From Rhodospirillaceae bacterium (GTDB lineage: Bacteria > Pseudomonadota > Alphaproteobacteria > Rhodospirillales > Casp-alpha2), in NCBI GenBank assembly GCA_018698795.1, contig JABIPG010000236.1, positions 1 through 53,013 on the forward strand: DNA of 53,013 nucleotides. Reading direction: 5' to 3'. Positions 1 to 8,379 of the stretch are shown in pieces. The notes beneath the pieces are model-generated. The model had not been told where the DNA came from, made no database searches, and was given only the letters and a program-made list of their open reading frames with translations. Positions within the stretch are counted from its first letter, which is position 1; every line of letters starts with the position of its first letter. The translations under genes and the position numbers were made by a program.

Positions 1-272
1 CAAAACTTGCACGTCAGATTGCACCCTGCCGTGCCGAAACTGAGCACCGGCGTGCCGGGCAGAAAGTGGTTGAGCGGCTTCTTCTCAATCGGGTCGATGC
101 AAAAGCCTGAGGAACGGCCATAAGTGGTGAGCACCACCTCGCCGCCCTCAACCGCGCGCACATAGCAAAGCCCACGCTGCCCTTCTCGCATTTTGCAGGC
201 GCGTGGGCAGACATCGCACTGCACGCGACCGTCTTCGAGGATGTGCCAGTATTTGGTGGGAACCGTAGACAT
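1..272 (-). CDS. amrS: AmmeMemoRadiSam system radical SAM enzyme, N-terminal part (runs off the window)
   Basis: Only the first 90 codons are inside the window; the rest lies to the left. The visible protein starts MSTVPTKYWHILEDG and has the cysteine-rich N-terminal signature of this family (CDVCPRACKMREGQRGLCYVR region, about residues 19-39). It then reaches GTAGCNLTCKF followed by an incomplete TG codon, which fits the start of the radical SAM CxxxCxxC cluster motif. Radical SAM enzymes bind a 4Fe-4S cluster and cleave S-adenosylmethionine; the substrate of this subfamily is not established. The ATG lies 44 bases after the RND permease stop on the same strand, so it is probably the third gene of the adaptor-permease operon. 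Its two partner domains, Memo and AMMECR1, are fused in the protein at 5031-6560. The family call is strong; completeness cannot be judged. Confidence 0.85.
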   Translation of the reverse strand, partial: MSTVPTKYWHILEDGRVQCDVCPRACKMREGQRGLCYVRAVEGGEVVLTTYGRSSGFCIDPIEKKPLNHFLPGTPVLSFGTAGCNLTCKF

Positions 273-316
273 GGGCTTATTGTAGCCGATTGCCTTGCCC
301 GCCGATATGGCTCACA

Positions 317-3300
317 TCAGCCGGGCATCGTCGCCGCCTTGCCATCATCGCGCAGTACCACGTAGACCGCCGGGATCACCAGCAGCGTCAGCGCTGTGGA
401 TGACGCCAGACCGAACACCATGGAAATGGCCAGGCCTTGGAAAATCGGGTCGGTGAGGATGAACGCCGCGCCGATCATTGCTGTGACCGCAGTCAGGAAG
501 ATCGGGCGGAAGCGGATAGCGCCGGCTTCGAGCAAGCCATCGCGTAGCGCCGCCCCTTCGTCCATACGCATGCGGATGAAATCCACCAGCAAGATCGAGT
601 TGCGCACCATGATGCCGGCCAGTGCGATGAAGCCGATCATCGACGTGGCGGTAAAGGGGGCATCGAGCATCCAGTGCCCCAGCACAATGCCGATCAACGA
701 AAGCGGGATCGGCGTCATGATCACCAACGGCAACTTGAAGCTGGAGAACTGCCCGACAATGAGGATGTAGATGGCCACCAATGCAAAGCCGAAGGCCAAC
801 CCCATGTCGCGGAAGGTGACATAGGTGACCTCCCATTCGCCATCCCATAGCACGGTGGTGGCGTTGAAATCGGTGGGTTGTCCGTAATAGGAGATGGCTG
901 GCGCGCCCTCCGCACCCCAAGTCATGTTTTCCAGCTCTCGGTTCACGTCAAGCATGCCATAGAGGGGGGCCTCAAAGCGGCCGGCAAGCTCACCGTACAC
1001 GACCTCGGTAAATCGTCCGTTGTGGCGAAAGATCGGGTAGGAAGCCAACTCGCGTTTGATGGTGACGATGTCACCAATCTCGACAACCGCGCCCCTGTCC
1101 GCCGCCTCGCCCGGCGCCGCCACCGGCGTCGACAGCAGATGCTCGCCGATAAACAGGCTGTTTTTCGGCAGGCGAATAGCGATCTCAACGGGGTTGGCGC
1201 CATCGCCCCGGTGCGAATAGCCGACACTGGCGCCGTTCAGCAAAACTTTGAGCGTGTCGAACAGTTCCTGCTCGTGCACGCCGTGGAACTCCAGGTTGCC
1301 CTGATCCACCTGAAAGCGCAGGCGTTCGGGCGTCAGGCCGATGGAATCATCCACATCGACAATGTAATCGACGCTCTCAAACGCTTCGCGCACCTTCCAG
1401 GCCAATTGCCGGCGGGTCTTCTGGTCGGGGCCGTAAATCTCGGCCATCAGCGTCGATATGACGGGCGGGCCGGGCGGCACCTCCACGACCTTCACCGTGG
1501 TCCCTTCAGGGAACGTGAGCGCCGAAATACGCTTTCGGATATCAAGCGCGATGTCGTGGCTTTGGCGGTCGCGCGCGCTCTTGTCCGTGAGATTGATTTG
1601 CAGATCGCCCTGCCACGGCTTGCGGCGGATATCGTAATGCCGCACGAGGCCGTTGAAATTGAACGGTGCCGACGTGCCCGCATAAGCCTGAATGTGCGCC
1701 AATTCGGGCAGGTCGCCCAATACACGTGCAACCTTCATCAGGTTGCGCTCGGTGGTTTCGAGCGTCTCGCCTTCTGGCAGGTCCATCACAACCTGAATTT
1801 CCGACTTGTTGTCGAACGGCAGCAACTTCACCGACACATCCTTGGTGGCGAACAACACACTGACCACTACGGTGCCGACGGCGACGGTGATCAAGAATAT
1901 CCAGGAATTTCTACGTGACGATAAAACCGGCGTGGCGAAACGACGGTAGAACCGTCCCGTCGCTGTATCTGCTGATTCGCCGTGAGTTTGGGTGTCGCCT
2001 TTATCTTCCTTGTGAATGCGCACCAACAACCACGGCGTGATCACCACGGCGACCAGAAACGAGAACGCCATCGCCGCCGAGGCATTGGCTGGAATCGGGC
2101 TCATGTACGGCCCCATGAGGCCTGAGACAAACATCATCGGCAACAGGGCTGCGATAATCGTCAGCGTCGCGATCAGGGTCGGGTTGCCGACCTCGGCCAC
2201 AGCCTCAATAGCGGCCTGGATGCGGTCCCGCCCGTCGCGCATGTTCCAGTGCCTGACGATATTTTCCACCACCACGATGGCGTCATCGACCAAAATCCCG
2301 ATGGACAGGATCAGGGCGAACAGGCTGACGCGGTTGATGGTGTAGCCCATCATCCAGGCGGTGAAGAAGGTCAGCAAAATCGTTGTCGGAATGATTACCA
2401 GCACCACCGCGCCCTCGCGCCACCCAATAAAGACGGCGATGATCAGCACAATAGTCACCGTCGCGCCGATCAGGTGCGAGAGCAGTTCGTCGGATTTCTC
2501 GCCCGCCGTCACGCCGTAGTCACGGGTGACGACAACGTCGATGCTGTCAGGCAACAACCGACCGCGCACCAATTCCAGCCGCGTCATAATGTCATCGGCA
2601 ACGTTGACCGCATTGGCGCCTTGACGTTTGGCGATGGCCAGGGTCACGGCGGGGCGGCTCGATAGCGAGCCATCACGATCATTGGTAAGATGCCACACGC
2701 GGCTTTCTTCGGGCTTGGCCCCGACCACCACGTTGGCGACGTCCTTCAAATAAACAGGCCGGCCATCGCGCGCCGTGATGTTCAACAGGCCGATCTCTGA
2801 AACGCCGCTCATGGTTTGTCCGGCGACCACCGGCAGCGAGCGGTTGGCTTCACGCAAATTACCGACGCCAAAAGAGCGGTTGGCATTTTGAACTTTGCGC
2901 ACGACCTGGTTGAGGGTAACGCCGAACAGCGACAGACGCTCGGGGTCGGGCTCAATCCGGATCTGGTCGGCCCTTCCGCCGACCAGGAAGGTCAAACCGA
3001 CGCTATCGACCGTGCTGATCTCGTGCAGCAATTCCTCGGCGATGCCATGCAGCGCGTTGTCGTTCCATTGTTCACTGGCATCTAACTTCGGCGCCAACGT
3101 AATGGTAACAATGGGCACATCGTTGATGCCACGCCCAACGATCATCGGTTCGGGGATGCCGATGGGCAGACGGTTCAAGTTGGCGCGGATTTCTTCGTGC
3201 ACGCGGAAAGTGGCGCGGTCTTCGTCGGTGCCGGCAAAGAAACGCACCGTAACGATGGCGCGATCGTCTTCGCTGAGCGAATAGACGTGCTCCACATCAT

Positions 3301-3538
3301 CAATGCCTTGCACCATATCTTCCAGGGGCTCGGTCACCAGTTCGACCACATCGGCAGCTTTCAAGCCGTCGGCGGTGACGATGACATCGACCAACGGGAC
3401 GCTGATTTGCGGGTCTTCCTCGCGCGGTAAGGCCATCAAGGCCATGACGCCGAGCACCACGGAGATCAGCAGGAAAAGCGGCGTCAGCGGCGAGTTGATA
3501 AATAGCCGTGTCAAGACGCCCGAAATGCCCAGCTTCAT
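317..3538 (-). CDS. RND efflux transporter permease (AcrB/HAE-like family)
   Basis: This 1073-residue inner-membrane protein has the usual length of a resistance-nodulation-division pump. An N-terminal transmembrane helix (about residues 14-36, before PREEDPQ) leads into a large periplasmic porter domain. A bundle of helices follows with the TM4 proton-relay pair in GILVDDAIVVVENIVRH, then a second porter domain and a C-terminal helix bundle. Such pumps export substrates by proton antiport in a tripartite complex with an adaptor and an outer-membrane channel. The start ATG overlaps the adaptor stop by four bases, so translation is coupled. No outer-membrane channel gene is present in the window. 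The divergent ArsR-type regulator and the linked AmmeMemoRadiSam genes suggest an unusual substrate, but sequence alone does not reveal it. Confidence 0.93.
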   Translation of the reverse strand: MKLGISGVLTRLFINSPLTPLFLLISVVLGVMALMALPREEDPQISVPLVDVIVTADGLKAADVVELVTEPLEDMVQGIDDVEHVYSLSEDDRAIVTVRFFAGTDEDRATFRVHEEIRANLNRLPIGIPEPMIVGRGINDVPIVTITLAPKLDASEQWNDNALHGIAEELLHEISTVDSVGLTFLVGGRADQIRIEPDPERLSLFGVTLNQVVRKVQNANRSFGVGNLREANRSLPVVAGQTMSGVSEIGLLNITARDGRPVYLKDVANVVVGAKPEESRVWHLTNDRDGSLSSRPAVTLAIAKRQGANAVNVADDIMTRLELVRGRLLPDSIDVVVTRDYGVTAGEKSDELLSHLIGATVTIVLIIAVFIGWREGAVVLVIIPTTILLTFFTAWMMGYTINRVSLFALILSIGILVDDAIVVVENIVRHWNMRDGRDRIQAAIEAVAEVGNPTLIATLTIIAALLPMMFVSGLMGPYMSPIPANASAAMAFSFLVAVVITPWLLVRIHKEDKGDTQTHGESADTATGRFYRRFATPVLSSRRNSWIFLITVAVGTVVVSVLFATKDVSVKLLPFDNKSEIQVVMDLPEGETLETTERNLMKVARVLGDLPELAHIQAYAGTSAPFNFNGLVRHYDIRRKPWQGDLQINLTDKSARDRQSHDIALDIRKRISALTFPEGTTVKVVEVPPGPPVISTLMAEIYGPDQKTRRQLAWKVREAFESVDYIVDVDDSIGLTPERLRFQVDQGNLEFHGVHEQELFDTLKVLLNGASVGYSHRGDGANPVEIAIRLPKNSLFIGEHLLSTPVAAPGEAADRGAVVEIGDIVTIKRELASYPIFRHNGRFTEVVYGELAGRFEAPLYGMLDVNRELENMTWGAEGAPAISYYGQPTDFNATTVLWDGEWEVTYVTFRDMGLAFGFALVAIYILIVGQFSSFKLPLVIMTPIPLSLIGIVLGHWMLDAPFTATSMIGFIALAGIMVRNSILLVDFIRMRMDEGAALRDGLLEAGAIRFRPIFLTAVTAMIGAAFILTDPIFQGLAISMVFGLASSTALTLLVIPAVYVVLRDDGKAATMPG

Positions 3539-4548
3539 GGCGCACCCCTCACCAGTATGTCGCCATCCGTAAGGCCGGAAAGGATTTCAATGCCGCCATT
3601 GATGTTCAGCCCCGGCTGCACCACGGTCTCGCCGACACCCTTCAGTCGAACGAACATCAGGCCATATCTGCGACTCAAGAAAGCCTCAGGGACGACAAAC
3701 GCGCGGCGTTCGCCGGCTGCCACCATCACCCGCACCCGTTCACCGACAAAAAAATCCCCCAGGTCGCCGAGTTCCACATCGGCGGAAACCCGACCTTGGC
3801 GAATTTCAGGATAAACCTTGATCACGGTACCGGTTCTGGACTTGCCTCCGGCGGGCGCCGTTGCGGCCATGCCGCGCGCGCCAACACTGACGGGATCACC
3901 GATGTTGATAAACCGTGCGTGGCGCTCCGGCACCTGTAGTCGCAGCACATAGGCGTTTGCCGCAATCATCGCGATGCTCTCTCCGGGTAGCACGACCTTA
4001 CCTTTGGTTACATCGACACGCAGCACGCGGCCCGACGTTGGAGCCTTCACGGTGCCCTCAGCCTGGCGCTCGGCAATAACAGCGCGCTCGGCCCGGGCCG
4101 CGGAAAGATCACGGCGCAACACTTCAAGCGCCGTTTCAGCTTCATCCAGGCGTGATTGCGAAACCGTGCCCTTCTCGCGCAGCTTGCGGGAGCGCTGAAG
4201 TTCGATACGGGCCAGATCCATCTGTGCCGAGGCCGAAGCAATCCGCGACGCCATGGCGCGCAGCTCAAGCGCCAGCTTCGGGTCTTCGACACGACCGATG
4301 ACCTCACCAGCCTCGACAGCACTGCCTTCATCGACACCCAGTTCCACCACGGTGCCGCCGATGCGCGCACGTGCGATTGTCTGGTCCGTCGATTGGATCG
4401 TCGCAAACACCGACTTTTGGTCCTTGATCATGCGTGAAGCGACGGTCAGCTCCTCAGCAGCCACATCCTTGGCGCCCGATGCCAATAGAACGCTGAGCCC
4501 AACTGCCAGCACGAGGTTGGTGAAAATCGACCGATTGAACTGCCCCAT
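3535..4548 (-). CDS. RND efflux periplasmic adaptor (membrane fusion protein, HlyD family)
   Basis: This 337-residue protein begins with a signal peptide (helix about residues 10-30, ending near AKDVAAEE). A biotinyl-lipoyl-like half follows (ARIGGTVVELGVDEGSAVEAGEVIGRVEDP). Next comes an alpha-helical hairpin of about 60 residues, the second lipoyl half (EGTVKAPTSGRVLRVDV), and beta-barrel and membrane-proximal domains. It should bridge the RND permease and an outer-membrane channel. It is the first gene of the leftward operon, with an AAAGG ribosome-binding site about 10 bases before the ATG. The 95-base gap to the divergent ArsR gene holds two dyads and is presumably the control region for both directions. 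Confidence 0.92.
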   Translation of the reverse strand: MGQFNRSIFTNLVLAVGLSVLLASGAKDVAAEELTVASRMIKDQKSVFATIQSTDQTIARARIGGTVVELGVDEGSAVEAGEVIGRVEDPKLALELRAMASRIASASAQMDLARIELQRSRKLREKGTVSQSRLDEAETALEVLRRDLSAARAERAVIAERQAEGTVKAPTSGRVLRVDVTKGKVVLPGESIAMIAANAYVLRLQVPERHARFINIGDPVSVGARGMAATAPAGGKSRTGTVIKVYPEIRQGRVSADVELGDLGDFFVGERVRVMVAAGERRAFVVPEAFLSRRYGLMFVRLKGVGETVVQPGLNINGGIEILSGLTDGDILVRGAP

Positions 4549-4575
4549 CGGAATTTACCTTTCATAGTAAGATCG

Positions 4576-4606
4576 CCGCATCCCATGAAGTTTTCTTGGG
4601 ATGCGG
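4576..4606. promoter_or_regulatory. Perfect 10-bp inverted repeat between the RND operon and the arsR-type gene
   Basis: Arms CCGCATCCCA (4576-4585) and TGGGATGCGG (4597-4606) are exact reverse complements, separated by 11 bases. The right arm ends two bases before a candidate -35 element of the arsR-type gene. The repeat also lies in the leader of the leftward operon. It could be a regulator-binding dyad or, if transcribed, a stable hairpin. The function is inferred from position only. Confidence 0.5.
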
Positions 4607-4608
4607 AC

Positions 4609-4638
4609 TTGACTTTATTTTCTATTTTCATTAAATAG
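4609..4638 (+). promoter_or_regulatory. Candidate sigma-70-type promoter with overlapping operator-like dyad for the arsR-type gene
   Basis: TTGACT (4609-4614) and TAAATA (4632-4637) are spaced by exactly 17 bases. An inverted repeat CTATTT (4622-4627), 5-base spacer, AAATAG (4633-4638) covers the -10 box, a classic place for an autorepressor operator. The expected transcription start is close to the annotated ATG at 4644. The mRNA may therefore be nearly leaderless, or translation may begin at the later ATG at 4671. Confidence 0.5.
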
Positions 4639-4643
4639 CAAAT

Positions 4644-4967
4644 ATGGAAACACATTTCAACCCCGAAAACATGGACGCCAACGCAGACCGCGTGGCGCGA
4701 TTTCTGAAATCCATCGCCAACCGGGTACGGTTACGCATTCTCTGCTGCCTGATGCAGGGTGAGAAAGCTGCCGGCGGACTCAGCCGCGAGTTGGGCATCT
4801 CTCAAGCCAATCTGTCACAGCATTTGACGTGGCTGAAACACGAAGGATTGGTGCAAAACCGCCGCGAAGGCACGGTTATTTTCTACAGCTTGTCCGACAC
4901 ATCAATTGAGCCGCTGATGGAATTGCTGCACGACATGTTCTGCACCAGCGCCGATGCACCTGGATAA
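4644..4967 (+). CDS. ArsR-family winged-helix repressor with SqrR/BigR-like cysteine pair
   Basis: This 107-residue DNA-binding protein has the compact ArsR fold. A dimerisation helix is followed by the helix-turn-helix (GLSRELGISQANLSQHLTWLKHEGLV) and a beta wing (NRREGTVIFYSL). In the persulfide sensors SqrR (Cys41/Cys107) and BigR (Cys42/Cys108) two cysteines 66 residues apart form a polysulfide bridge and release DNA. Here Cys34 (in RILCCL) and Cys100 (in DMFCTS) are also 66 apart, and the surrounding sequence resembles that subfamily. An extra Cys35 is present. No arsenic or zinc site of the CxCxxC type is seen. It is divergent from the RND operon and 63 bases upstream of the Memo-AMMECR1 gene. 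No clear ribosome-binding site precedes 4644; ATG 4671 is an alternative start. Confidence 0.85.
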   Translation: METHFNPENMDANADRVARFLKSIANRVRLRILCCLMQGEKAAGGLSRELGISQANLSQHLTWLKHEGLVQNRREGTVIFYSLSDTSIEPLMELLHDMFCTSADAPG

Positions 4968-5030
4968 TGTGTGTTGATGTGGGTTAAAATATAAGCTGCA
5001 CATCCTTAGATTTCACCCAGGAGCCGGTCC

Positions 5031-6560
5031 ATGAACGCCGTCCGCCAGCCCGCCGTTGCCGGCCAATTCTATCCCGGAAACTCAGCCGAACTCAGCACCG
5101 CCGTCGATGGCTATCTAAAAGCCGCGAAGGCTGGTGATGCGCGGGTGCCGAAAGCCATCATCGCGCCGCATGCCGGGTTTGTGTATTCAGGCCCCGTGGC
5201 CGCCACAGCCTACAAGCGCCTTGAGCCGGCACGCGACATCATCAAACGCGTGATTTTGCTGGGCCCCTGCCATCGCGTCGCCGTGCGCGGCCTTGCACTC
5301 AGCAGCGCCGATGCTTTCGCAACGCCGCTTGGCGACATCCCTTTGGACAAAGATACTGCCGCCGCCATTGAAGGTATGCCGCAAGTCAGCGTGTTCGACG
5401 AGACCCATCGGATGGAACATAGCCTAGAGGTCCACCTACCGTTCCTGCAGGCCGTGCTGGGCGAGTTTACGCTAGTGCCGCTGGTCGTCGGCGAAACGAC
5501 GCCCGACAGCGTCGCCGAAGTGCTGGACACGCTTTGGGGCGGCGACGAGACCTTAATCGTCATCAGTTCCGACCTCAGTCATTATCTCGACTATGACAGC
5601 GCCCGCGCGCTTGATGGCGCAACCAGCCAAGCGATTGAAGAATTGGCACCAGAGAAAATCGAACGAAACGGCGCTTGTGGTCGGTTCCCGGTCGGTGGAT
5701 TGCTGGCGCTGGCCAAGCAACGTGGCATGAGCGTCGAAACCGTCGATTTGCGTAATTCCGGCGATACCGCCGGGCCCAAAGACCGGGTTGTGGGGTACGG
5801 ATCGTGGCTGTTTTTCGATCCACCTGAAAGCGCAACAGATGAGCAGCCCAAACCGAATGCCGCCGCCGTTGTGTGGGGCAAGACCGTCACCAAGAAAGCT
5901 GAGCCGCTGGCTGCAATACCCGATCATCCGGCATCGGTCACTCCAGCCGTCGATGGCGAGGACGATTTCGGCGCCGGCACACGGGCGTTGTTGGACGAAC
6001 ACGGCTTGACGCTCATCTTGCTCGCCGCCGCCTCAATTGACCATGGCCTCGAGCACCGCGCAGCGCTGCCCGTTGATATCGGCGAACACGCACCAAACCT
6101 GCAGGAAAACGGCGCATGCTTCGTTACCCTTAAACGCAATGGTCAACTGCGGGGCTGCATCGGTTCGCCGCAAGCGCATCGCGCATTGGTGCTCGATGTT
6201 GCCGACAACGCCTTCAAGGCGGCTTTCAAGGACCCACGCTTTCCGGCCCTGACGCCGGGCGAACGCGATGGCTTAGACCTCTCGATCGCCGTCCTCAGCC
6301 CGCAGACCCCCATGAACTTCGCCGACGAAGCGGATTTCATGAACCAACTCCGGGCCGGTCGCGACGGCTTGATTATTGCCGACGGCCCCAGGCGCGCACT
6401 GTTCCTGCCCGCAGTATGGGATCAATTGCCGACCCCTGTCGCTTTCGTTCAACACCTGAAGCAAAAAGCCGGCATGGCTGCCGACCATTGGTCACCGGCC
6501 TTCCAGGCCTGGCGGTTCGTCACCGAGGCGGTCTCCATCGACACCTTTTCAGGGCCGTAA
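5031..6560 (+). CDS. Fused AmmeMemoRadiSam proteins B and A (Memo domain plus AMMECR1 domain)
   Basis: The 509-residue protein has two known modules. Residues 1 to about 265 are a Memo-family domain (opening AVAGQFYPG, with IIAPHAGFVYSGPVAA, HRMEHSLEVHLPFLQ and ISSDLSHYLDY), related to extradiol dioxygenases and human MEMO1. After a linker, residues about 305-505 are an AMMECR1 domain (NGACFVTLKRNGQLRGCIGS). Both families commonly occur with a radical SAM enzyme; the matching enzyme starts at position 272 on the other strand. The biochemical role of the trio is not settled, though MEMO1 homologues have metal- and redox-related functions. AGGAG sits 7 bases before the ATG. It probably shares control with the upstream ArsR-type gene. 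Confidence 0.9.
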   Translation: MNAVRQPAVAGQFYPGNSAELSTAVDGYLKAAKAGDARVPKAIIAPHAGFVYSGPVAATAYKRLEPARDIIKRVILLGPCHRVAVRGLALSSADAFATPLGDIPLDKDTAAAIEGMPQVSVFDETHRMEHSLEVHLPFLQAVLGEFTLVPLVVGETTPDSVAEVLDTLWGGDETLIVISSDLSHYLDYDSARALDGATSQAIEELAPEKIERNGACGRFPVGGLLALAKQRGMSVETVDLRNSGDTAGPKDRVVGYGSWLFFDPPESATDEQPKPNAAAVVWGKTVTKKAEPLAAIPDHPASVTPAVDGEDDFGAGTRALLDEHGLTLILLAAASIDHGLEHRAALPVDIGEHAPNLQENGACFVTLKRNGQLRGCIGSPQAHRALVLDVADNAFKAAFKDPRFPALTPGERDGLDLSIAVLSPQTPMNFADEADFMNQLRAGRDGLIIADGPRRALFLPAVWDQLPTPVAFVQHLKQKAGMAADHWSPAFQAWRFVTEAVSIDTFSGP

Positions 6561-6643
6561 CCGCACTTCCCTCGCTTGACATGACGCCGCCATTGCGCGA
6601 CCCATAGCCCTGCTGAATTTTACGACTATATCGGGAGAGCACA

Positions 6644-7426
6644 TTGCTCAATATCGGACTCGGACTGGCCAAGGATATCGCGGCCATCTCACGCCGCGCC
6701 GGCGCGGAAATCATGAACATCTACCAGACCGATTTCGACGTCCAATCCAAGGGCGACAACTCACCGGTCACCAAAGCGGATCAAGTTGCCGAGGACCTGA
6801 TCATCCGCGCCATTCGCGAAGGTATTACTGCTGAAATCCCGATCGTCGGCGAGGAAGCCGCTAGTGCCGGCGACATTCCGGAAATCAATGGTCGGCCTTT
6901 TTGGCTGGTCGATCCACTGGACGGCACCAAGGAATTCATCACGCGGAACGGCGAATTCACCGTCAACATCGCCTTGATTGAAAATGGCAAACCGGTACTC
7001 GGCGTGGTGCATCTGCCTGTCCACAACGTCACCTATTGCGGCCTTTCGATGGGGTCTTTCGTGCTCACGGGTGACGAGCCGCGCCGCGAGATCAACTGCC
7101 GAGCGGCACCGACTGGTGGCTTGGTGGCACTGGTCAGCCGCTCGCACAAAACACCTGAGGTCGATACCTATCTGGCCAACTACACCATCGCCCAGGAAAT
7201 GAGCGCCGGCAGCTCGCTGAAATTCTGTCGTGTCGCCGAAGGGGCTGCGGATATCTATCCTCGGATGGGACGCACCATGGAATGGGATACGGCCGCCGGC
7301 CACGCCGTGTTGCGTTTCGCCGGTGGCGTCGTGCGCCAGCTCGACGGAACAGAGCTAAATTACGGTAAACCCGGTTTTGAGAACCCGCATTTTGTCGCCG
7401 CCAGTGCAAGTGTACTCGGCGCTTGA
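6644..7426 (+). CDS. cysQ: 3'(2'),5'-bisphosphate nucleotidase CysQ
   Basis: This 260-residue inositol-monophosphatase-superfamily enzyme removes the 3' phosphate from adenosine 3',5'-bisphosphate, the by-product of sulfate assimilation and of phosphopantetheinyl transfer. Metal and substrate motifs are visible: GDNSPVTKADQ, IVGEE, the hallmark WLVDPLDGTKEF and the C-terminal EWDTAAGHAVL. The start is TTG at 6644, preceded by GGGAGAG at a suitable distance. Its TGA overlaps the TTG start of the next gene, so the two are translationally coupled. Length and motifs fit the family well. Confidence 0.93.
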   Translation: MLNIGLGLAKDIAAISRRAGAEIMNIYQTDFDVQSKGDNSPVTKADQVAEDLIIRAIREGITAEIPIVGEEAASAGDIPEINGRPFWLVDPLDGTKEFITRNGEFTVNIALIENGKPVLGVVHLPVHNVTYCGLSMGSFVLTGDEPRREINCRAAPTGGLVALVSRSHKTPEVDTYLANYTIAQEMSAGSSLKFCRVAEGAADIYPRMGRTMEWDTAAGHAVLRFAGGVVRQLDGTELNYGKPGFENPHFVAASASVLGA

Positions 7427-8379
7427 TATCTCTCACCACCCTTTCGGCCGACAATGGCAACATTGAACGATGTGCCAAGGCTTTGGCAGCAGGTGAACTT
7501 GTCGCCTTCCCGACGGAAACCGTCTACGGCCTGGGCGCCGACGCCACAAATGATAACGCGGTCGCATCGATCTTCGCCGCCAAAAACAGACCCGACTTCA
7601 ATCCCCTAATAGTCCATGTGACTGATCGAGAAGCCGCCGCGCGATTTGTCGAATTCAACAGTATGGCCGACAGGTTGGCTAAGGCCTTTTGGCCGGGCGC
7701 CCTCAGTCTCGTGCTGCCACGCCGCGCTGATTGCGGGTTGTCGCTGCTGGTCAGCGCAGGCTTGGACAGCGTCGCCATTCGAGTGCCTGCCCATCCGATG
7801 GCTCATGATCTACTGGAGCGCGCCGACTGCCCCATCGCCGCCCCCAGCGCCAACCGCTCGGGCGAAGTTAGCCCGACTACAGCCGCTCATGTTGCACAGT
7901 CTTTCGCAAGGTTGGATGCAGACCCGGCACTAACCATTCTAGATGGCGGGCCGTGCCGCGTCGGATTGGAATCCACCGTTATTGATGTCAGCAACGAAAC
8001 GGCGACATTGCTGCGCCCGGGCGGCATCCCCCCCGAAGCCATCGAACACATTACCGGGCCGCTTATCCGTGCCGGCAGCAACGACCAAGCGCCAAAGTCG
8101 CCAGGGATGCTGAGCCGGCATTACGCACCGAGGACGCCGCTGCGTCTGAACGCCGATAGCGCCCAGAAGGGCGAGGTGTTGTTGGGCTTTGGTGTCGCGC
8201 CTGTTAGCACGGACTTCAACCTTAGCCCGTCCGGAGATTTGGCCGAGGCCGCCGCAAACCTTTTCGCCATGCTGCGCAAGTTGGATGAGCAAAATCACGC
8301 TGGTATTGCCGTCATGCCGGTCCCTGACGAAGGCTTGGGCCTGGCAATCAATGACCGGTTGCAACGTGCAGCCACATGA
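7423..8379 (+). CDS. sua5: L-threonylcarbamoyladenylate synthase (Sua5/TsaC type)
   Basis: This 318-residue protein has the YrdC domain (residues about 10-195; LVAFPTETVYGLGADAT, PLIVHV and PIAAPSANRSGEVSPT). It also has the C-terminal Sua5 domain introduced by KSPGMLSRHYAPRTPL. The enzyme makes threonylcarbamoyl-AMP from threonine, bicarbonate and ATP for the universal t6A37 modification of ANN-decoding tRNAs. The two-domain length marks it as Sua5 rather than short TsaC. It starts with TTG at 7423, overlapping the cysQ stop, and its own stop overlaps a downstream ATG (ATGA at 8376-8379), so these genes form a tight operon. Confidence 0.93.
   Translation: MISLTTLSADNGNIERCAKALAAGELVAFPTETVYGLGADATNDNAVASIFAAKNRPDFNPLIVHVTDREAAARFVEFNSMADRLAKAFWPGALSLVLPRRADCGLSLLVSAGLDSVAIRVPAHPMAHDLLERADCPIAAPSANRSGEVSPTTAAHVAQSFARLDADPALTILDGGPCRVGLESTVIDVSNETATLLRPGGIPPEAIEHITGPLIRAGSNDQAPKSPGMLSRHYAPRTPLRLNADSAQKGEVLLGFGVAPVSTDFNLSPSGDLAEAAANLFAMLRKLDEQNHAGIAVMPVPDEGLGLAINDRLQRAAT

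Noticed and set aside
878-1918. Rightward 346-codon open frame inside the RND permease gene
   Set aside because: It is fully antisense to a strongly supported RND permease and shows no recognisable domain.
6575-6600. TTGACA hexamer upstream of cysQ considered as a -35 box
   Set aside because: No acceptable -10 hexamer lies 16-18 bases downstream.
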